Assembly: GCA_023958095.1 (NCBI GenBank)
Contig: JAMLGJ010000009.1
Coordinates: 1 to 64,000 of the forward strand
DNA length: 64,000 nucleotides
Direction: 5' to 3'
DNA from: Microthrixaceae bacterium
GTDB taxonomy: Bacteria; Actinomycetota; Acidimicrobiia; Acidimicrobiales; Microtrichaceae
Below are positions 1-9,034 of this stretch, piece after piece. The notes under the pieces are model-generated. The model did not search any database, was not told where the DNA came from, and saw only the letters and a list, made by a program, of their open reading frames with translations. Each line of letters starts with the position of its first letter. Within the stretch, counting starts at the first letter, position 1. The translations under genes and the position numbers were made by a program.

Positions 1-7
1 GCCCGGG

Positions 8-20
8 CCCCCCCCCCCCC
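8..20. repeat. poly-C homopolymer run
   Basis: Thirteen consecutive C residues lie just beyond the coaE stop, at the very edge of the window. I see no gene or hairpin in it. Such runs are prone to slippage and to sequencing error. Confidence 0.9.
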
Positions 21-25
21 GACGA

Positions 26-682
26 TCAGTTCGGCGGGTTGGGTTCAGCAGGGTTGGGTTCAGCAGGGTTGGGTTCGGGAGCGACCGCGTCCGGGAGGCC
101 CCGGATCCACTCCCAGGCCCGGTCCAACTCGGATCCCAGCTCCTCGGGTGTGCCCCCGTTGTCGATCACCAGGTCCGCGAAGGCGAGCCGCTCCTCGCGC
201 CCGATCTGGGCCTCCACCCTTGCCCTGGCGTCCTCCTCGGTGAAGCCGCGGTGGGCCACCAGACGTCCGATCGCCACCTCCGGGTCGAGGTCCACCACGA
301 TCGTGCCGGCGATGCCCGGCCAGCCGGCTTCCCCCAGCAGTGGTATGTCGAGCAGCACGACGTTGTCGGTGTCCGCCTGCTCGGCGACCCGCCGCTGGAT
401 CTCCTCGTGCACCCGCGGGTGCACGATCGAGCCCAGCGCAGCGAGCGCATCGGGGTCGCCGAAGACGATGTCCGCCACCGCCTTGCGGTCGAGCGTTCCG
501 TCACCGGCGACGATTCGCTCCCCGAAGCGTTCACGCATCTCGGAGAACACGACGGTTCCGGGCTGCTGGAGTTCGTGCACGATCGCGTCGGCGTCGATGA
601 GGACCGCCCCGCGGTCGACCAGCCCTGCCGCGACCGTGGACTTCCCCGACCCGATGCCTCCGGTCAGGCCGATGAGAACCAT
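26..682 (-). CDS. coaE: dephospho-CoA kinase
   Basis: This 218-residue protein phosphorylates the 3' hydroxyl of dephospho-CoA with ATP, the last step of coenzyme A synthesis in the cytoplasm. A P-loop GGIGSGKST sits at residues 8-16, followed by the LIDADAIVHEL stretch and a C-terminal LID-type region with conserved arginines. The core length of about 200 residues is normal for CoaE. The last fifteen or so residues are an unusual NPAEP pentapeptide repeat, encoded by a 15-bp tandem repeat at 36-78, so the extreme C terminus is probably disordered. The ATG start is followed directly by the beta strand leading to the P-loop, as is usual. It is divergent from the sensor kinase gene that starts at 821. 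Confidence 0.95.
   Translation of the reverse strand: MVLIGLTGGIGSGKSTVAAGLVDRGAVLIDADAIVHELQQPGTVVFSEMRERFGERIVAGDGTLDRKAVADIVFGDPDALAALGSIVHPRVHEEIQRRVAEQADTDNVVLLDIPLLGEAGWPGIAGTIVVDLDPEVAIGRLVAHRGFTEEDARARVEAQIGREERLAFADLVIDNGGTPEELGSELDRAWEWIRGLPDAVAPEPNPAEPNPAEPNPPN
36..78. repeat. 15-bp tandem repeat inside the coaE 3' end
   Basis: The unit GGGTTGGGTTCAGCA occurs twice in full (36-50 and 51-65), and a third, partial copy runs to 78. Read on the minus strand it encodes the NPAEP repeats at the CoaE C terminus. Confidence 0.9.
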
Positions 683-820
683 GGGTGAACCCTACCGGCA
701 GCTCGGGGCCCCGGACCCGGGCGGCATGGGCCAAAAGGTTCAGCCCCACCGGGCCGCTGCCGATGGTGAGCGCAGACCCCCTGACCGGGAGCATCCGCGC
801 ACCATGACCAGGAAGACCAG

Positions 821-2797
821 ATGAGTTCTCCCCTCGAGCAGCACGGGTTGTCCCCTGCGTTCGCGCCACCGCCCGGGGAACCCGGGAGCTTCGCCGAACC
901 GGGAGCACCGGCACCCGCCCAGGAGCCCGACGACGACCAGCCCACCGGCAAGGAGGGATGGCGCAGCAGACTCCGGTCGCGTCTGTCGCGCGAGATGCGC
1001 GACGCCATGATCGACCCGAGCGTCAAGCCGACCGGCGACTTCGACATCGTGGCCGAGCAGATGCCCTCCGGGGGCGGTGACCGGGTGGCGGGCTTCTCGA
1101 GCCTCATCACCGCGATGCGCCTGGCGACCGTGGCGATCTCGCTGCTGCTCGCCGCCAGCAACAACCAGCTCAGCACCGCCACGCGCATCTGGACCGCCGT
1201 GATCGTCGGTTATGCGGTGTTCCGGGCCTTCAAACCGGTTACCTACGACGACGACGTGGCATCCCTGGTGCGGGTCATCGGCGAGGTCGCGCTGCACGTG
1301 CTGGCGATCACGTACACCGGCGGCTGGGACTCACCGCTGGTGTTCACCCTGTTGACCCCGATCGCCCTCGCAGGGCTGGCACGGGGATTCGGGTTCTCCC
1401 TCCGAGTGGCCGTGGCGGCCGTCATCGCCACGAGTTGGCCCTACGTGCTCGGGGCAGCCGACAGCCGGGAGGCCCTCACGACGTCCGCCTCGTGGGGTTC
1501 GATCGTGATCATCGTCGCGGTGATCGCGGGCTATGCCCGCCGCATCTCCGGGGAGGCGGTGCGCGAACGGGAGCTGGCGCTCGACCGCCTCAGCCGGCTC
1601 TCGGATGCCAACACGTTGCTGTTCTCGCTGCACCGGGTCACCCAGACCCTTCCCGCCTCGCTCGACCTGGACGACGTGCTCGACTCGACACTCGGACGCA
1701 TGAAGTCGCTCGTGTCCTACGACAGCGTTGCGGTGTTGCTCTTCGACGAGACCGACGGCCGCTGGGCCGTGGCCCGCCACCACGGCCTGCACGTGCCGCG
1801 CCGCTTCGGGGCCACCGACCTGGCGCCGGGTCTGCGCCGCGCCCTCACCGAGAGCCGCCCCGTGTACGTCGCGGACGTCCCCTCGATCGGCGGTGGACTC
1901 AACCCCCGGGCCGGATCCGGGATCTACACGGTGATGCCGGCGCGCGGTTCGGTGATCGGGTTGATCGCGATCGAGCACACCGATGTGGACCACTTCAGTG
2001 CCCGCGACGTGGAGCTCATCGAGGGATTCGTGGCCCCTGCCTCCCTGGCGGTCGACAACGCCCGTTGGTTCGCGAGGCTCCGCACGGTCGGAGCCGACGA
2101 GGAACGCACCAGGATCGCCCGCGACCTGCACGACCGGATCGGCCAGAGCCTCGCCTACCTGGCCTTCCAGCTCGACCACATCGTGGAACGCGAGGCGGCG
2201 GGCGAACCGGTGGCTGCAGAGATCGGCGAACTGCGCGAAGACGTGCGCGGGGTCATCCGCGAGGTGAGGGACACGTTGTATGACCTTCGCACCGACGTCT
2301 CCGACAGCGTCGGGCTCGGCGAGGTGCTCGAGCAGTTCGTGGACCGGGTGAGCGAGCGCAGCGGCCTGAAGATCCAGATCGACGCGGACCGCAACGCCCG
2401 CCTGCCCCTGCTGCAGGAGCGCGAGATGTGGCGGGTCGCCCAGGAGGCGCTCGCGAACGTCGAGCGGCACGCCCAGGCGACCGCGGTGCGCATCGTGTGG
2501 CGCTGCGACGGCCAGCGTGCGCTGATCGAGGTGACCGACAACGGGGTCGGCTTCGAATCGGGCCGGGCCGGGCGTCTCGACTCCTACGGGATGCTCGGCA
2601 TGCGCGAACGCGCTTCGAGCATCGGGGCGTCCCTCGAGATCCTCAGCGCACCGGGCAGGGGCACTCGTGTCCGCTGTGTGCTGGACCCCTCCGCCGAGGA
2701 GGAGAACGGCGAGGTCTCGGGTCCGGCTGGGGCCATCCAGCAGGAGGGCGCCGGTGCACCCGCACCGAGCGCCGTAGGTACAGGAAGGCAGGCATGA
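821..2797 (+). CDS. membrane sensor histidine kinase with GAF domain (NarL/LuxR-type system)
   Basis: This 658-residue kinase probably autophosphorylates on a histidine and passes the phosphate to the regulator encoded by the next gene. After a proline-rich cytoplasmic N terminus come several hydrophobic segments at about residues 90-240. A GAF-like domain follows at about 255-405, then a HisKA_3 dimerisation helix with DLHDRIGQ (His437), then a HATPase with the N-box EALANVERHA, DNGVGFE and the GMLGMRERA box. The start is supported by GGAAG five bases upstream of the ATG. Its stop overlaps the regulator ATG (ATGA at 2794-2797), which implies coupled translation. The signal it senses cannot be told from the sequence. 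The neighbouring Flp pilin gene is a possible target, but that is only inference from proximity. Confidence 0.9.
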   Translation: MSSPLEQHGLSPAFAPPPGEPGSFAEPGAPAPAQEPDDDQPTGKEGWRSRLRSRLSREMRDAMIDPSVKPTGDFDIVAEQMPSGGGDRVAGFSSLITAMRLATVAISLLLAASNNQLSTATRIWTAVIVGYAVFRAFKPVTYDDDVASLVRVIGEVALHVLAITYTGGWDSPLVFTLLTPIALAGLARGFGFSLRVAVAAVIATSWPYVLGAADSREALTTSASWGSIVIIVAVIAGYARRISGEAVRERELALDRLSRLSDANTLLFSLHRVTQTLPASLDLDDVLDSTLGRMKSLVSYDSVAVLLFDETDGRWAVARHHGLHVPRRFGATDLAPGLRRALTESRPVYVADVPSIGGGLNPRAGSGIYTVMPARGSVIGLIAIEHTDVDHFSARDVELIEGFVAPASLAVDNARWFARLRTVGADEERTRIARDLHDRIGQSLAYLAFQLDHIVEREAAGEPVAAEIGELREDVRGVIREVRDTLYDLRTDVSDSVGLGEVLEQFVDRVSERSGLKIQIDADRNARLPLLQEREMWRVAQEALANVERHAQATAVRIVWRCDGQRALIEVTDNGVGFESGRAGRLDSYGMLGMRERASSIGASLEILSAPGRGTRVRCVLDPSAEEENGEVSGPAGAIQQEGAGAPAPSAVGTGRQA

Positions 2798-3447
2798 CGG
2801 TACGACTTCTCTTGGCTGACGACCACCGGCTCCTCCGGGAGGGGCTGCGTCGTTCGATGAGCGACGCAGGCTTCGACGTGGTGGGCGAGGCATGCGACGG
2901 CGTCGAGGCGATCCAGCTGGCCGGCGAACTCTCACCGGACGTGATCCTGATGGACGTCACCATGCCGAACTGCGACGGCGTGGAGGCGTGCAGGCAGGTC
3001 ATCGACTCCGGGGTGGGTTCCAGGGTCGTGATGCTCACGATGCACGCCGACCAGGAGGTGCTCGCGGACGCCATCCGTGCGGGCGCCGCCGGGTACCTGA
3101 CGAAGGACTGCTCGACACGCGAGATCGCCGAGGCGGTGCGCATGGCCGCCGAGGGCGACACGGTGCTGTCACCCCAGCTGGCCCGCTCGATGCTCGACGA
3201 GGTGCGAAAGCTGGATTCACACGCGGAGGTCGACCCCTCCCAGGAGCGTGTCGTGTCCAAGCGCGAGGAGGAGGTGCTGCAACTCATCGCGGATGGCTGC
3301 AGCACCCCGGAAGTGGCCGCACAGCTCTACATCTCACAGAAGACGGTCAAGAACCACCTGGCATCCATCTACCAGAAGCTCGACGCACGGGACCGGACCC
3401 AGGCGGTCCTCCAGGCGGTGCGCATGGGCATCGTCTCCCTTTCCTGA
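2794..3447 (+). CDS. NarL/FixJ-family response regulator
   Basis: This 217-residue regulator has a receiver domain (residues 1-120) with the acidic pair D9/D10, phosphoacceptor D54 in VILMDVTMPN, a Thr (VVMLTMH) and Lys (GYLTKD). A LuxR-type helix-turn-helix at about residues 155-215 follows, with SKREEEVLQLIADG and the recognition region AAQLYISQKTVKNHL. I chose the ATG at 2794 because it overlaps the kinase stop and gives the normal N terminus of the family. The frame stays open upstream, but inside the kinase gene. It is the obvious partner of the preceding kinase. Its DNA targets are unknown. Confidence 0.93.
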   Translation: MTVRLLLADDHRLLREGLRRSMSDAGFDVVGEACDGVEAIQLAGELSPDVILMDVTMPNCDGVEACRQVIDSGVGSRVVMLTMHADQEVLADAIRAGAAGYLTKDCSTREIAEAVRMAAEGDTVLSPQLARSMLDEVRKLDSHAEVDPSQERVVSKREEEVLQLIADGCSTPEVAAQLYISQKTVKNHLASIYQKLDARDRTQAVLQAVRMGIVSLS

Positions 3448-3485
3448 GGCGTTCCGTCGGGACGGGCACCACCCCCCGACGCGCC

Positions 3486-3501
3486 GGTGTGCGCGCACAC
3501 C
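3486..3501. terminator. perfect palindrome after the response regulator
   Basis: GGTGTGCGCGCACACC is a perfect 16-bp palindrome 39 bases after the regulator stop. It could be a weak terminator or a protein-binding site. No T-run follows. Confidence 0.4.
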
Positions 3502-3647
3502 AGGGGCGGACGACCCACCAATTGGGCCTTCCGACCTATTCAGGATCCGCCACCCCGGCGCCGATGCACACGGTGAGGTCAACGCCTCACAGCACCAGCG
3601 AAACAAGCACATTCCCCCAGCAACGAGAAGCACACAAGGAGCACACA

Positions 3648-3833
3648 ATGATCACCCAGTTCGAGTACATCCGTGCATGGCTCACCGCACAGGCACGCAC
3701 CGAGCGTGGCGCCTCCCTCGTGGAGTACGCACTGCTGGTCGCCCTGATCGCCGTGGCATGCATCGCCGCGATGCAGTTCCTCAAGGGCGGCATCGACGAC
3801 AAGTTCTCCGAGGCGGGCAGCGAACTCAGCTGA
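3648..3833 (+). CDS. Flp/Fap-type pilin subunit, orphan
   Basis: This small protein of 61 residues looks like a Flp-family type IVb prepilin. A short basic leader is followed by GASLVEYALLVALIAVACIAAM, and the glycine/alanine-Ser-Leu-x-Glu-Tyr signature is that of Flp pilins, in which the prepilin peptidase (TadV/CpaA type) cuts just before the hydrophobic helix. The helix spans about residues 21-43 and a short polar tail ends in SELS. AAGGAG lies seven bases before the ATG, a strong ribosome site. A hairpin (GTGAGG/CCTCAC, 3573-3590) lies in the leader. No tad/cpa ATPase, secretin or peptidase gene is present in this window, so assembly genes must lie elsewhere or be absent. It is followed by a strong terminator, so it is probably a monocistronic, highly expressed gene. 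Confidence 0.85.
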   Translation: MITQFEYIRAWLTAQARTERGASLVEYALLVALIAVACIAAMQFLKGGIDDKFSEAGSELS

Positions 3834-3861
3834 CCGTCCGGGGATTTCTCCCCCAACAACC

Positions 3862-3893
3862 CGGAACAGGGGCCCCTCGGGGCCCCTGTTCCG
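3862..3893 (+). terminator. strong intrinsic-type hairpin after the pilin gene
   Basis: A perfect 15-bp inverted repeat with a two-base centre lies 28 bases after the pilin stop. The arms are CGGAACAGGGGCCCC and its complement. It is followed by CGCG and no long T-run, as is common in high-GC actinobacteria. It separates the pilin from the aconitase gene. Confidence 0.8.
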
Positions 3894-3967
3894 CGTTCGG
3901 GTGCCGATGAACCCGGCGGTAGGGTTCAACCAGGAGACACACGACAGAACGCACGAAAGAGGACACA

Positions 3968-6241
3968 GTGGCAGTCACCGCATCCACGCCGATCAGCCTG
4001 GTGAACGAGGCATACGCTCGCTTCGAGGAGCGGATCGACGCCGCAAGGGAGCGCCTGGGGCACCCGCTGACCCTGGCGGAGAAGATCCTCATCGCCCATC
4101 TGGATGACCCGGAGGCACCGGTCGAACGCGGCCGGACCTACAACGACCTGCGTCCCGACCGGGTCGCCATGCAGGACGCGACCGCGCAGATGGCGCTGCT
4201 GCAGTTCATGACCGCCGGCCTCGACGAGGTGGCGGTGCCGAGCACCGTGCACTGCGACCACCTGATCCAGGCCAAGGAGAACGGCCGGGTCGACCTCCTG
4301 GCGGCCGAACAGGGCAACTCCGAGGTCTACGACTTCCTCGAGTCGGTCTCGGCCCGCTACGGCATCGGCTTCTGGAAGCCCGGCTCGGGGATCATCCACC
4401 AGGTCGTGCTGGAGCAGTACGCGTTCCCCGGCGGCATGATGATCGGCACCGACTCCCACACCCCGAACGCGGGCGGTCTCGGCATGGTCGCCATCGGCGT
4501 GGGTGGTGCCGACGCGGTGGACGTCATGACCGGCTTCCCGTTCAACGTGCGCTGGCCGAAGCTCATCGGCGTGGAGCTCACCGGCTCGCTGTCCGGGTGG
4601 TCCTCCCCCAAGGACGTCATCCTCAAGGTGGCCGACATCCTCACCGTCAAGGGCGGCACGGGAGCGATCGTGGAGTACTTCGGCGAGGGCGCCAACTCCA
4701 TCTCGGCGACCGGCAAGGGGACCATCTGCAACATGGGCGCCGAGATCGGTGCCACGACCTCCCTGTTCGCCTACGACGACGCCATCGCCCGCTACCTCGA
4801 GAGCACCGGACGCGAGGAGATCGCCGATGCGGCCACCGCGATCGCCCACCACCTGCGCGCCGACGACGAGGTGCTGGCGGATCCCCGCTCGCACTACGAC
4901 CAGGTGATCACGATCGACCTCGACACCCTCGCGCCGCACATCAACGGTCCGGCCACGCCCGACCTGGCACGTCCGGTCGGTGAACTGGGTGCCGAAGCAC
5001 GTGAGAACGGCTGGCCCATGGAGCCCTCCGCGGCGCTCGTGGGTTCCTGCACCAACTCCTCCTACGAGGACATCACCAGGGCGGCGTCGATCCTGCGCAA
5101 GGCCGCCGCGGACGGATTGAAGGTGAAGACACCCCTGCTGATCACCCCCGGATCCGAACAGGTCCGAGCGACCATCGAACGCGACGGTCTGCTCGAGGTG
5201 TTCGAGGCCGCGGGAGCGACGGTGCTGGCCAACGCCTGCGGTCCGTGCATCGGCCAGTGGTCACGCCCGGAGTCGATCACCTCGGAGCCGAACACGATCG
5301 TCACCTCCTACAACAGGAACTTCCCCAAGCGCAACGACGGATCGCCCAACACCCTCGCATTCGTCACCTCGCCCGAGACGGTGGTGGCCCTGGCCCTGGC
5401 CGGCACACTCGACTTCGACCCGCTGCACGACACCCTCACCAACGGCGACGGTGAGCAGGTGAGCCTCGCCGAACCGGTGGGTGAGGAGCTCCCCGCGGCC
5501 GGTTTCACCCCCGGCGAGTCGGGCTTCATCGCCCCGCCCGAGAGCGGCACCGGGGTCGAGGTCGTGGTGTCCCCCGACTCCGACCGCCTGCAGCTGCTCA
5601 CCCCCTTCGAGCCGTGGGACGGCGAGGACCTCACCGCTCTGCCGGTGCTGCTCAAGGCAAAGGGCAAGTGCACCACCGACCACATCTCGATGGCCGGTCC
5701 GTGGCTCAAGTACCGCGGCCACCTCGAGAACATCTCGGGCAACCTCTTCCTCGGCGCCGTCAACGCCTTCACCGGCGAGGTCGGCGAGGGCAAGGACCAC
5801 CTGGACGGCACCACGAAGCCGTTCCCCGAGATCGCACGCCACTACCACGAGGCGGGCCAGCCCTGGGTGGCGGTGGGTGACGAGAACTGGGGAGAGGGCT
5901 CGAGCCGCGAACACGCCGCCATGGAACCCCGCTTCAGGGGCGCCCGGGCGATCATCGTGCGCAGCTTCGCGAGGATCCACGAGACCAACCTCAAGAAGCA
6001 GGGCGTGCTGGCCCTCACGTTCGCGGATCCCGCGGCCTACGACCTGATCGAACAGGATGACCGCATCAGCGTGCTCGGCCTCGCCGACCTCGCTCCCGAC
6101 CGCCCGGTGTCGTGCGAGGTAGTGAAGCCCGACGGCACCACCGTGGCCTTCGAGTGCACCCACACGATGAGTCCCGAACACATCGAGTGGTTCCGTGCCG
6201 GGTCGGCGCTGAACATCATCCGCCAGCGTTCCGCCGGCTGA
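3968..6241 (+). CDS. aconitate hydratase, mitochondrial-type
   Basis: This 757-residue enzyme interconverts citrate and isocitrate in the TCA cycle through a 4Fe-4S cluster. The cluster cysteines are C361 ([10 protein letters not shown]) and C424/C427 (ACGPCIGQW), almost at the positions of the mitochondrial enzyme. The swivel-domain motif [18 protein letters not shown] carries the catalytic serine. The length and motifs match the mitochondrial aconitase (ACO2) family rather than the roughly 900-residue AcnA/IRP family usual in actinobacteria. The GTG start follows AAGAGGA. It stands alone between the pilin terminator and a bidirectional terminator at 6246-6275. Citrate synthase is encoded 2.8 kb downstream, so both early TCA steps are close together. 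Confidence 0.95.
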   Translation: MAVTASTPISLVNEAYARFEERIDAARERLGHPLTLAEKILIAHLDDPEAPVERGRTYNDLRPDRVAMQDATAQMALLQFMTAGLDEVAVPSTVHCDHLIQAKENGRVDLLAAEQGNSEVYDFLESVSARYGIGFWKPGSGIIHQVVLEQYAFPGGMMIGTDSHTPNAGGLGMVAIGVGGADAVDVMTGFPFNVRWPKLIGVELTGSLSGWSSPKDVILKVADILTVKGGTGAIVEYFGEGANSISATGKGTICNMGAEIGATTSLFAYDDAIARYLESTGREEIADAATAIAHHLRADDEVLADPRSHYDQVITIDLDTLAPHINGPATPDLARPVGELGAEARENGWPMEPSAALVGSCTNSSYEDITRAASILRKAAADGLKVKTPLLITPGSEQVRATIERDGLLEVFEAAGATVLANACGPCIGQWSRPESITSEPNTIVTSYNRNFPKRNDGSPNTLAFVTSPETVVALALAGTLDFDPLHDTLTNGDGEQVSLAEPVGEELPAAGFTPGESGFIAPPESGTGVEVVVSPDSDRLQLLTPFEPWDGEDLTALPVLLKAKGKCTTDHISMAGPWLKYRGHLENISGNLFLGAVNAFTGEVGEGKDHLDGTTKPFPEIARHYHEAGQPWVAVGDENWGEGSSREHAAMEPRFRGARAIIVRSFARIHETNLKKQGVLALTFADPAAYDLIEQDDRISVLGLADLAPDRPVSCEVVKPDGTTVAFECTHTMSPEHIEWFRAGSALNIIRQRSAG

Positions 6242-6245
6242 CACC

Positions 6246-6275
6246 GGCACCGGGGCGGGCCGGCCGGCCGGTGCC
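6246..6275. terminator. bidirectional terminator between convergent genes
   Basis: GGCACCGG (6246-6253) pairs with CCGGTGCC (6268-6275) around a GC-rich loop that can itself pair. The hairpin fills the gap between the aconitase stop and the stop of the convergent acyltransferase gene. Confidence 0.6.
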
Positions 6276-7751
6276 TCAGTCGCTGCCCGGCCGGCGCTCG
6301 CCCTCGTGGGACGCAGCGGTGTCGAGGTCCTCGGGCACCTTGCCGTTGGGATAGGTCATCGCCAGCTGCTCGGGTGTCGGGTCCTGGTGGACGCGGGCCA
6401 CGTCGGGCAGCAGGTCGACGATCGCGGACATCATCGTGGCGGTGTCCTCGTCGAGGTCCTCGCCCTTGACCTCCACCGGCTCCCCGACTCGCATCCACAC
6501 CGTCGGGGGTGACAGCACGTTGGTCACGTTCGGCAGCTTCGCGCTGCGTGGCCAGACGCGCTCGGTTCCCCATATGCCGACCGGGATCACCGGTGCATCC
6601 GTGGCATGTGCGAGCTTCATGGCACCCCAGCGCCCCTTGAGCTCGGGATCGAAGAACGCCGGTCCCCTCGGAATCGTGCCCTGGGGCATGAGCGCGACCA
6701 TCTCACCGGCCCGCAGGGCATCCTCCGCGGCCTTGAGCGGTTCGTCCGAACCGGTGCCCCGATCCACCCGGATGCCGCCCATGGCGGAGGCGAAGTCCCC
6801 GATCACCGGTGCGTCGAAGACCTCCTTCTTGCCGAGGAAGCGCACCGGCCGGCCGGCGTTGGCCACCAGGTAGCCGATCGCGAGGGGATCGAAGTAGCTG
6901 CGGTGGTTCGCCACGAGGATGGCACGTCCGTGCCGGGGTATCCGATCCACGCCGTCGAGCTGGAAGCGCACATATGGGAACACCTGGGGCCGAGCGAGCA
7001 TCTGCACGGCCTCCTGGGGCTCGACCCCGAGGATCTTGGGCACACCGTTGGGCACGTCCAGGTGCAGCACGGGCCAGCGCCGCAGGGCAGCGACACCCAT
7101 CATGCGCGGGTCCGGGTTGACCGCGGTCGGGTGGCCGACCATCGACAGCAACGGCACGTCGTAGAAGCTGTCGGAATAGGCATACGAGGCGTCCAGGTCG
7201 ACTCCGTGCCGATCGGCCCACTCGGCCACCGCACGTGCCTTGTCCTTGCCCCACACGAACAGCCCGTCGATCGTGCCGTCGTAGCGTCCGTCGGCGACGC
7301 CGTAGCGGGTCGCGACCACGTCGTCGAAGCCGAGGGCATCCGCCAGTGGCCGCACGAGGTCCTCGGGGGTGGTGGTGGCGATGACCAGCCGACGCCCGGC
7401 CTCGCGGTGCTCCTCGAGGATCGCCCGGGCATAGGGCGCGACCGCATCGGCAAGTGGTTCGGCCGCCATGTCAGCGGCGCTGCGCACCAGGTCGAGGCTC
7501 CAGCCCTTGGCCATCCGGGCACCCTGGCGGGTGATCAGCATCGCCGGACGCGTCTCGCCGATGGTGTTGAAAACCCGGAACACGATCGATTCGAGCGGGC
7601 TCGGGGCACCCGAGATCAACCCGACGTGGCGCAGGGCCTCACCGATGATCGGACCCGACGCACCGGTGAGCAACGTCCGGTCCAGATCGAAGAAGGCAGC
7701 GGAGCGGTGTGCGGAGGCAGACTCGTTCTCGCTGCTGGTCTCGGTGTCCAT
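6276..7751 (-). CDS. fused HAD-family phosphatase and lysophospholipid acyltransferase
   Basis: The product (491 residues) has two enzymatic halves. The N-terminal half is a HAD-IB/SerB-like phosphatase with FFDLDRTLL near residue 20 and a TTTPEDLVRPLADALG segment. The C-terminal half is a PlsC-type 1-acylglycerol-3-phosphate acyltransferase with the catalytic NHRSYFD (NHx4D) box near residue 284 and the MPQGTIPRG block that binds glycerol phosphate. Such fusions occur in actinobacterial lipid metabolism. A role in making or trimming phosphatidic acid-type lipids at the membrane is likely, but the substrate of the phosphatase half is unknown. A GTG codon lies immediately before the chosen ATG and could also start translation. 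No clear ribosome site is seen. The gene is monocistronic, with a 242-base gap to the divergent lysR gene. Confidence 0.88.
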   Translation of the reverse strand: MDTETSSENESASAHRSAAFFDLDRTLLTGASGPIIGEALRHVGLISGAPSPLESIVFRVFNTIGETRPAMLITRQGARMAKGWSLDLVRSAADMAAEPLADAVAPYARAILEEHREAGRRLVIATTTPEDLVRPLADALGFDDVVATRYGVADGRYDGTIDGLFVWGKDKARAVAEWADRHGVDLDASYAYSDSFYDVPLLSMVGHPTAVNPDPRMMGVAALRRWPVLHLDVPNGVPKILGVEPQEAVQMLARPQVFPYVRFQLDGVDRIPRHGRAILVANHRSYFDPLAIGYLVANAGRPVRFLGKKEVFDAPVIGDFASAMGGIRVDRGTGSDEPLKAAEDALRAGEMVALMPQGTIPRGPAFFDPELKGRWGAMKLAHATDAPVIPVGIWGTERVWPRSAKLPNVTNVLSPPTVWMRVGEPVEVKGEDLDEDTATMMSAIVDLLPDVARVHQDPTPEQLAMTYPNGKVPEDLDTAASHEGERRPGSD

Positions 7752-7940
7752 CACCGGTGACGCTACCCGGCGCGACGGGACCTCTGGCCAAAAAGGGCCG
7801 AAGGACTGGCGGGGGGCACCAGTCCTTCAGCATGTGCGCCTGGGTTGGGGGGGCAACTCCAGTGCGCTGTCCCGGGGGAGCTGGTTGGGGGGAACCGTTC
7901 TCAACCCCGGGCGTTATGTTGTGATGGTCACGATAGACAG

Positions 7941-7993
7941 TTGCAAGCAATCAGTCAACGACATACGTGTGATATCTACTATCATTCGTTCCG
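7941..7993 (+). promoter_or_regulatory. AT-rich promoter candidate of the lysR gene
   Basis: A locally AT-rich stretch precedes the LysR ATG, and no Shine-Dalgarno is present. TACTAT at 7977-7982 could be a -10 element. Transcription would then start at or within a few bases of the ATG, giving a leaderless message. The -35 match is weak. This is inference from position and composition. Confidence 0.35.
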
Positions 7994-8911
7994 ATGGATC
8001 GTAAGCAGCTCAGAACCCTTCTGGCCGTGGCAGAACACCGCTCCTTCTCCGGGGCCGCAGCGGCGCTCGGCACGGTGCAGTCGAACGTGTCGGCACACGT
8101 GCGTCGCCTCGAGGACGAACTGGGTGTCGAGCTGATCGACCGGAGCACCACCGAACCCACCGAGGAGGGGCGCGTGGTCCTCGACCGGGCCCGCCGCATC
8201 GAGGGTGAGTTCGACTCCCTCGCGTCCGACCTCGCCTACCTGCGTGACGTCGTGGTCGGCACGGTCCGGCTCGGTGCGATCGGCACCACTGCCCGGTGGC
8301 TGGTTCCCAAGCTGCTGCGGGCGGTCTGGAGCGAGTATCCCGAAGTGCGGGTGATCGTGCTGGATGCCCCCTCCAGCGCGCTGATCACCGGCATCACCGC
8401 CCGGAGCCTCGACCTCGCGGTGGTGAACCTGCCCATCGAGCATCCCGACATCGACGTCGAACCGCTGTTCACCGAGGACCGGGTCCTCATCGCCCCGGAG
8501 GGGCACCCCCTGCACGACCTCGAGGAGGTGGGCCTCGCCGAACTCGCCGAACACGAGCTGCTGCTCGAAGCACGCGGAACCTCCTTCCGCGACGTGCTCG
8601 ACACCGCTGCCGAGGAGGTCGGTGTCACCCTCAGGGCGCGGGCCGAGTTCGATGGCATGCGTCTGCTCACCTCCCTGGCCTTCGCAGGGTTCGGCGCCGG
8701 AGTGGTGCCCGCCTCGGCGATTCCCAGCGGCATGGACGGCCCCTGGAGGATCGTGCCGGTCGTCGGTGTCCCGCTGAGGCGGGTGGGGCTCATCAGGGCC
8801 CACCGTGCCATGCCCTCAGCAGCAGCGCGTGCCATCGGCGAGGTGACGGCACGTGTGGTGAGGGAGAGCACGGATCACGCTCCGGGGATCGTGCCCGAGC
8901 AGCTGCCCTGA
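7994..8911 (+). CDS. LysR-family transcriptional regulator
   Basis: This 305-residue regulator has the LysR winged helix at residues 1-60 (AVAEHRSFSGAAAALG, then SNVSAHVRRLEDELGVELI). The two-lobed periplasmic-binding-protein-like effector domain follows from about residue 90 (VVGTVRLGAIGTTARWLVP). It acts as a DNA-binding tetramer in characterised family members. It points toward the citrate synthase gene 124 bases downstream, so control of that gene is possible but not shown. A hairpin (CCCGCC/GGCGGG at 8924-8943) just after the stop probably terminates it. The effector is not recognisable. Confidence 0.9.
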   Translation: MDRKQLRTLLAVAEHRSFSGAAAALGTVQSNVSAHVRRLEDELGVELIDRSTTEPTEEGRVVLDRARRIEGEFDSLASDLAYLRDVVVGTVRLGAIGTTARWLVPKLLRAVWSEYPEVRVIVLDAPSSALITGITARSLDLAVVNLPIEHPDIDVEPLFTEDRVLIAPEGHPLHDLEEVGLAELAEHELLLEARGTSFRDVLDTAAEEVGVTLRARAEFDGMRLLTSLAFAGFGAGVVPASAIPSGMDGPWRIVPVVGVPLRRVGLIRAHRAMPSAAARAIGEVTARVVRESTDHAPGIVPEQLP

Positions 8912-8923
8912 CCGGCACCGGTC

Positions 8924-8943
8924 CCCGCCACCACTGCGGCGGG
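8924..8943 (+). terminator. hairpin after lysR gene
   Basis: CCCGCC and GGCGGG form a 6-bp stem with an 8-base loop, 13 bases after the LysR stop. It is plausible as a terminator ahead of the citrate synthase promoter. It has no T-run. Confidence 0.45.
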
Positions 8944-9003
8944 TGGATCTGCTCCCCGGGCGGCAGATACCGGGCCTGTGCCGACCACCTCCCCCGTGAC
9001 CCC

Positions 9004-9030
9004 TACAATGTGGGTGACGCCCCCAGGAGA
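9004..9030 (+). promoter_or_regulatory. -10 box and ribosome site that fix the citrate synthase start
   Basis: TACAAT (9004-9009) matches the -10 consensus at five of six positions, and AGGAGA lies at 9025-9030, four bases before GTG 9035. If TACAAT is the promoter, the upstream in-frame GTG 8978 and ATG 9008 are outside the message. The -35 region is poor. Confidence 0.5.
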
Positions 9031-9034
9031 AGAC

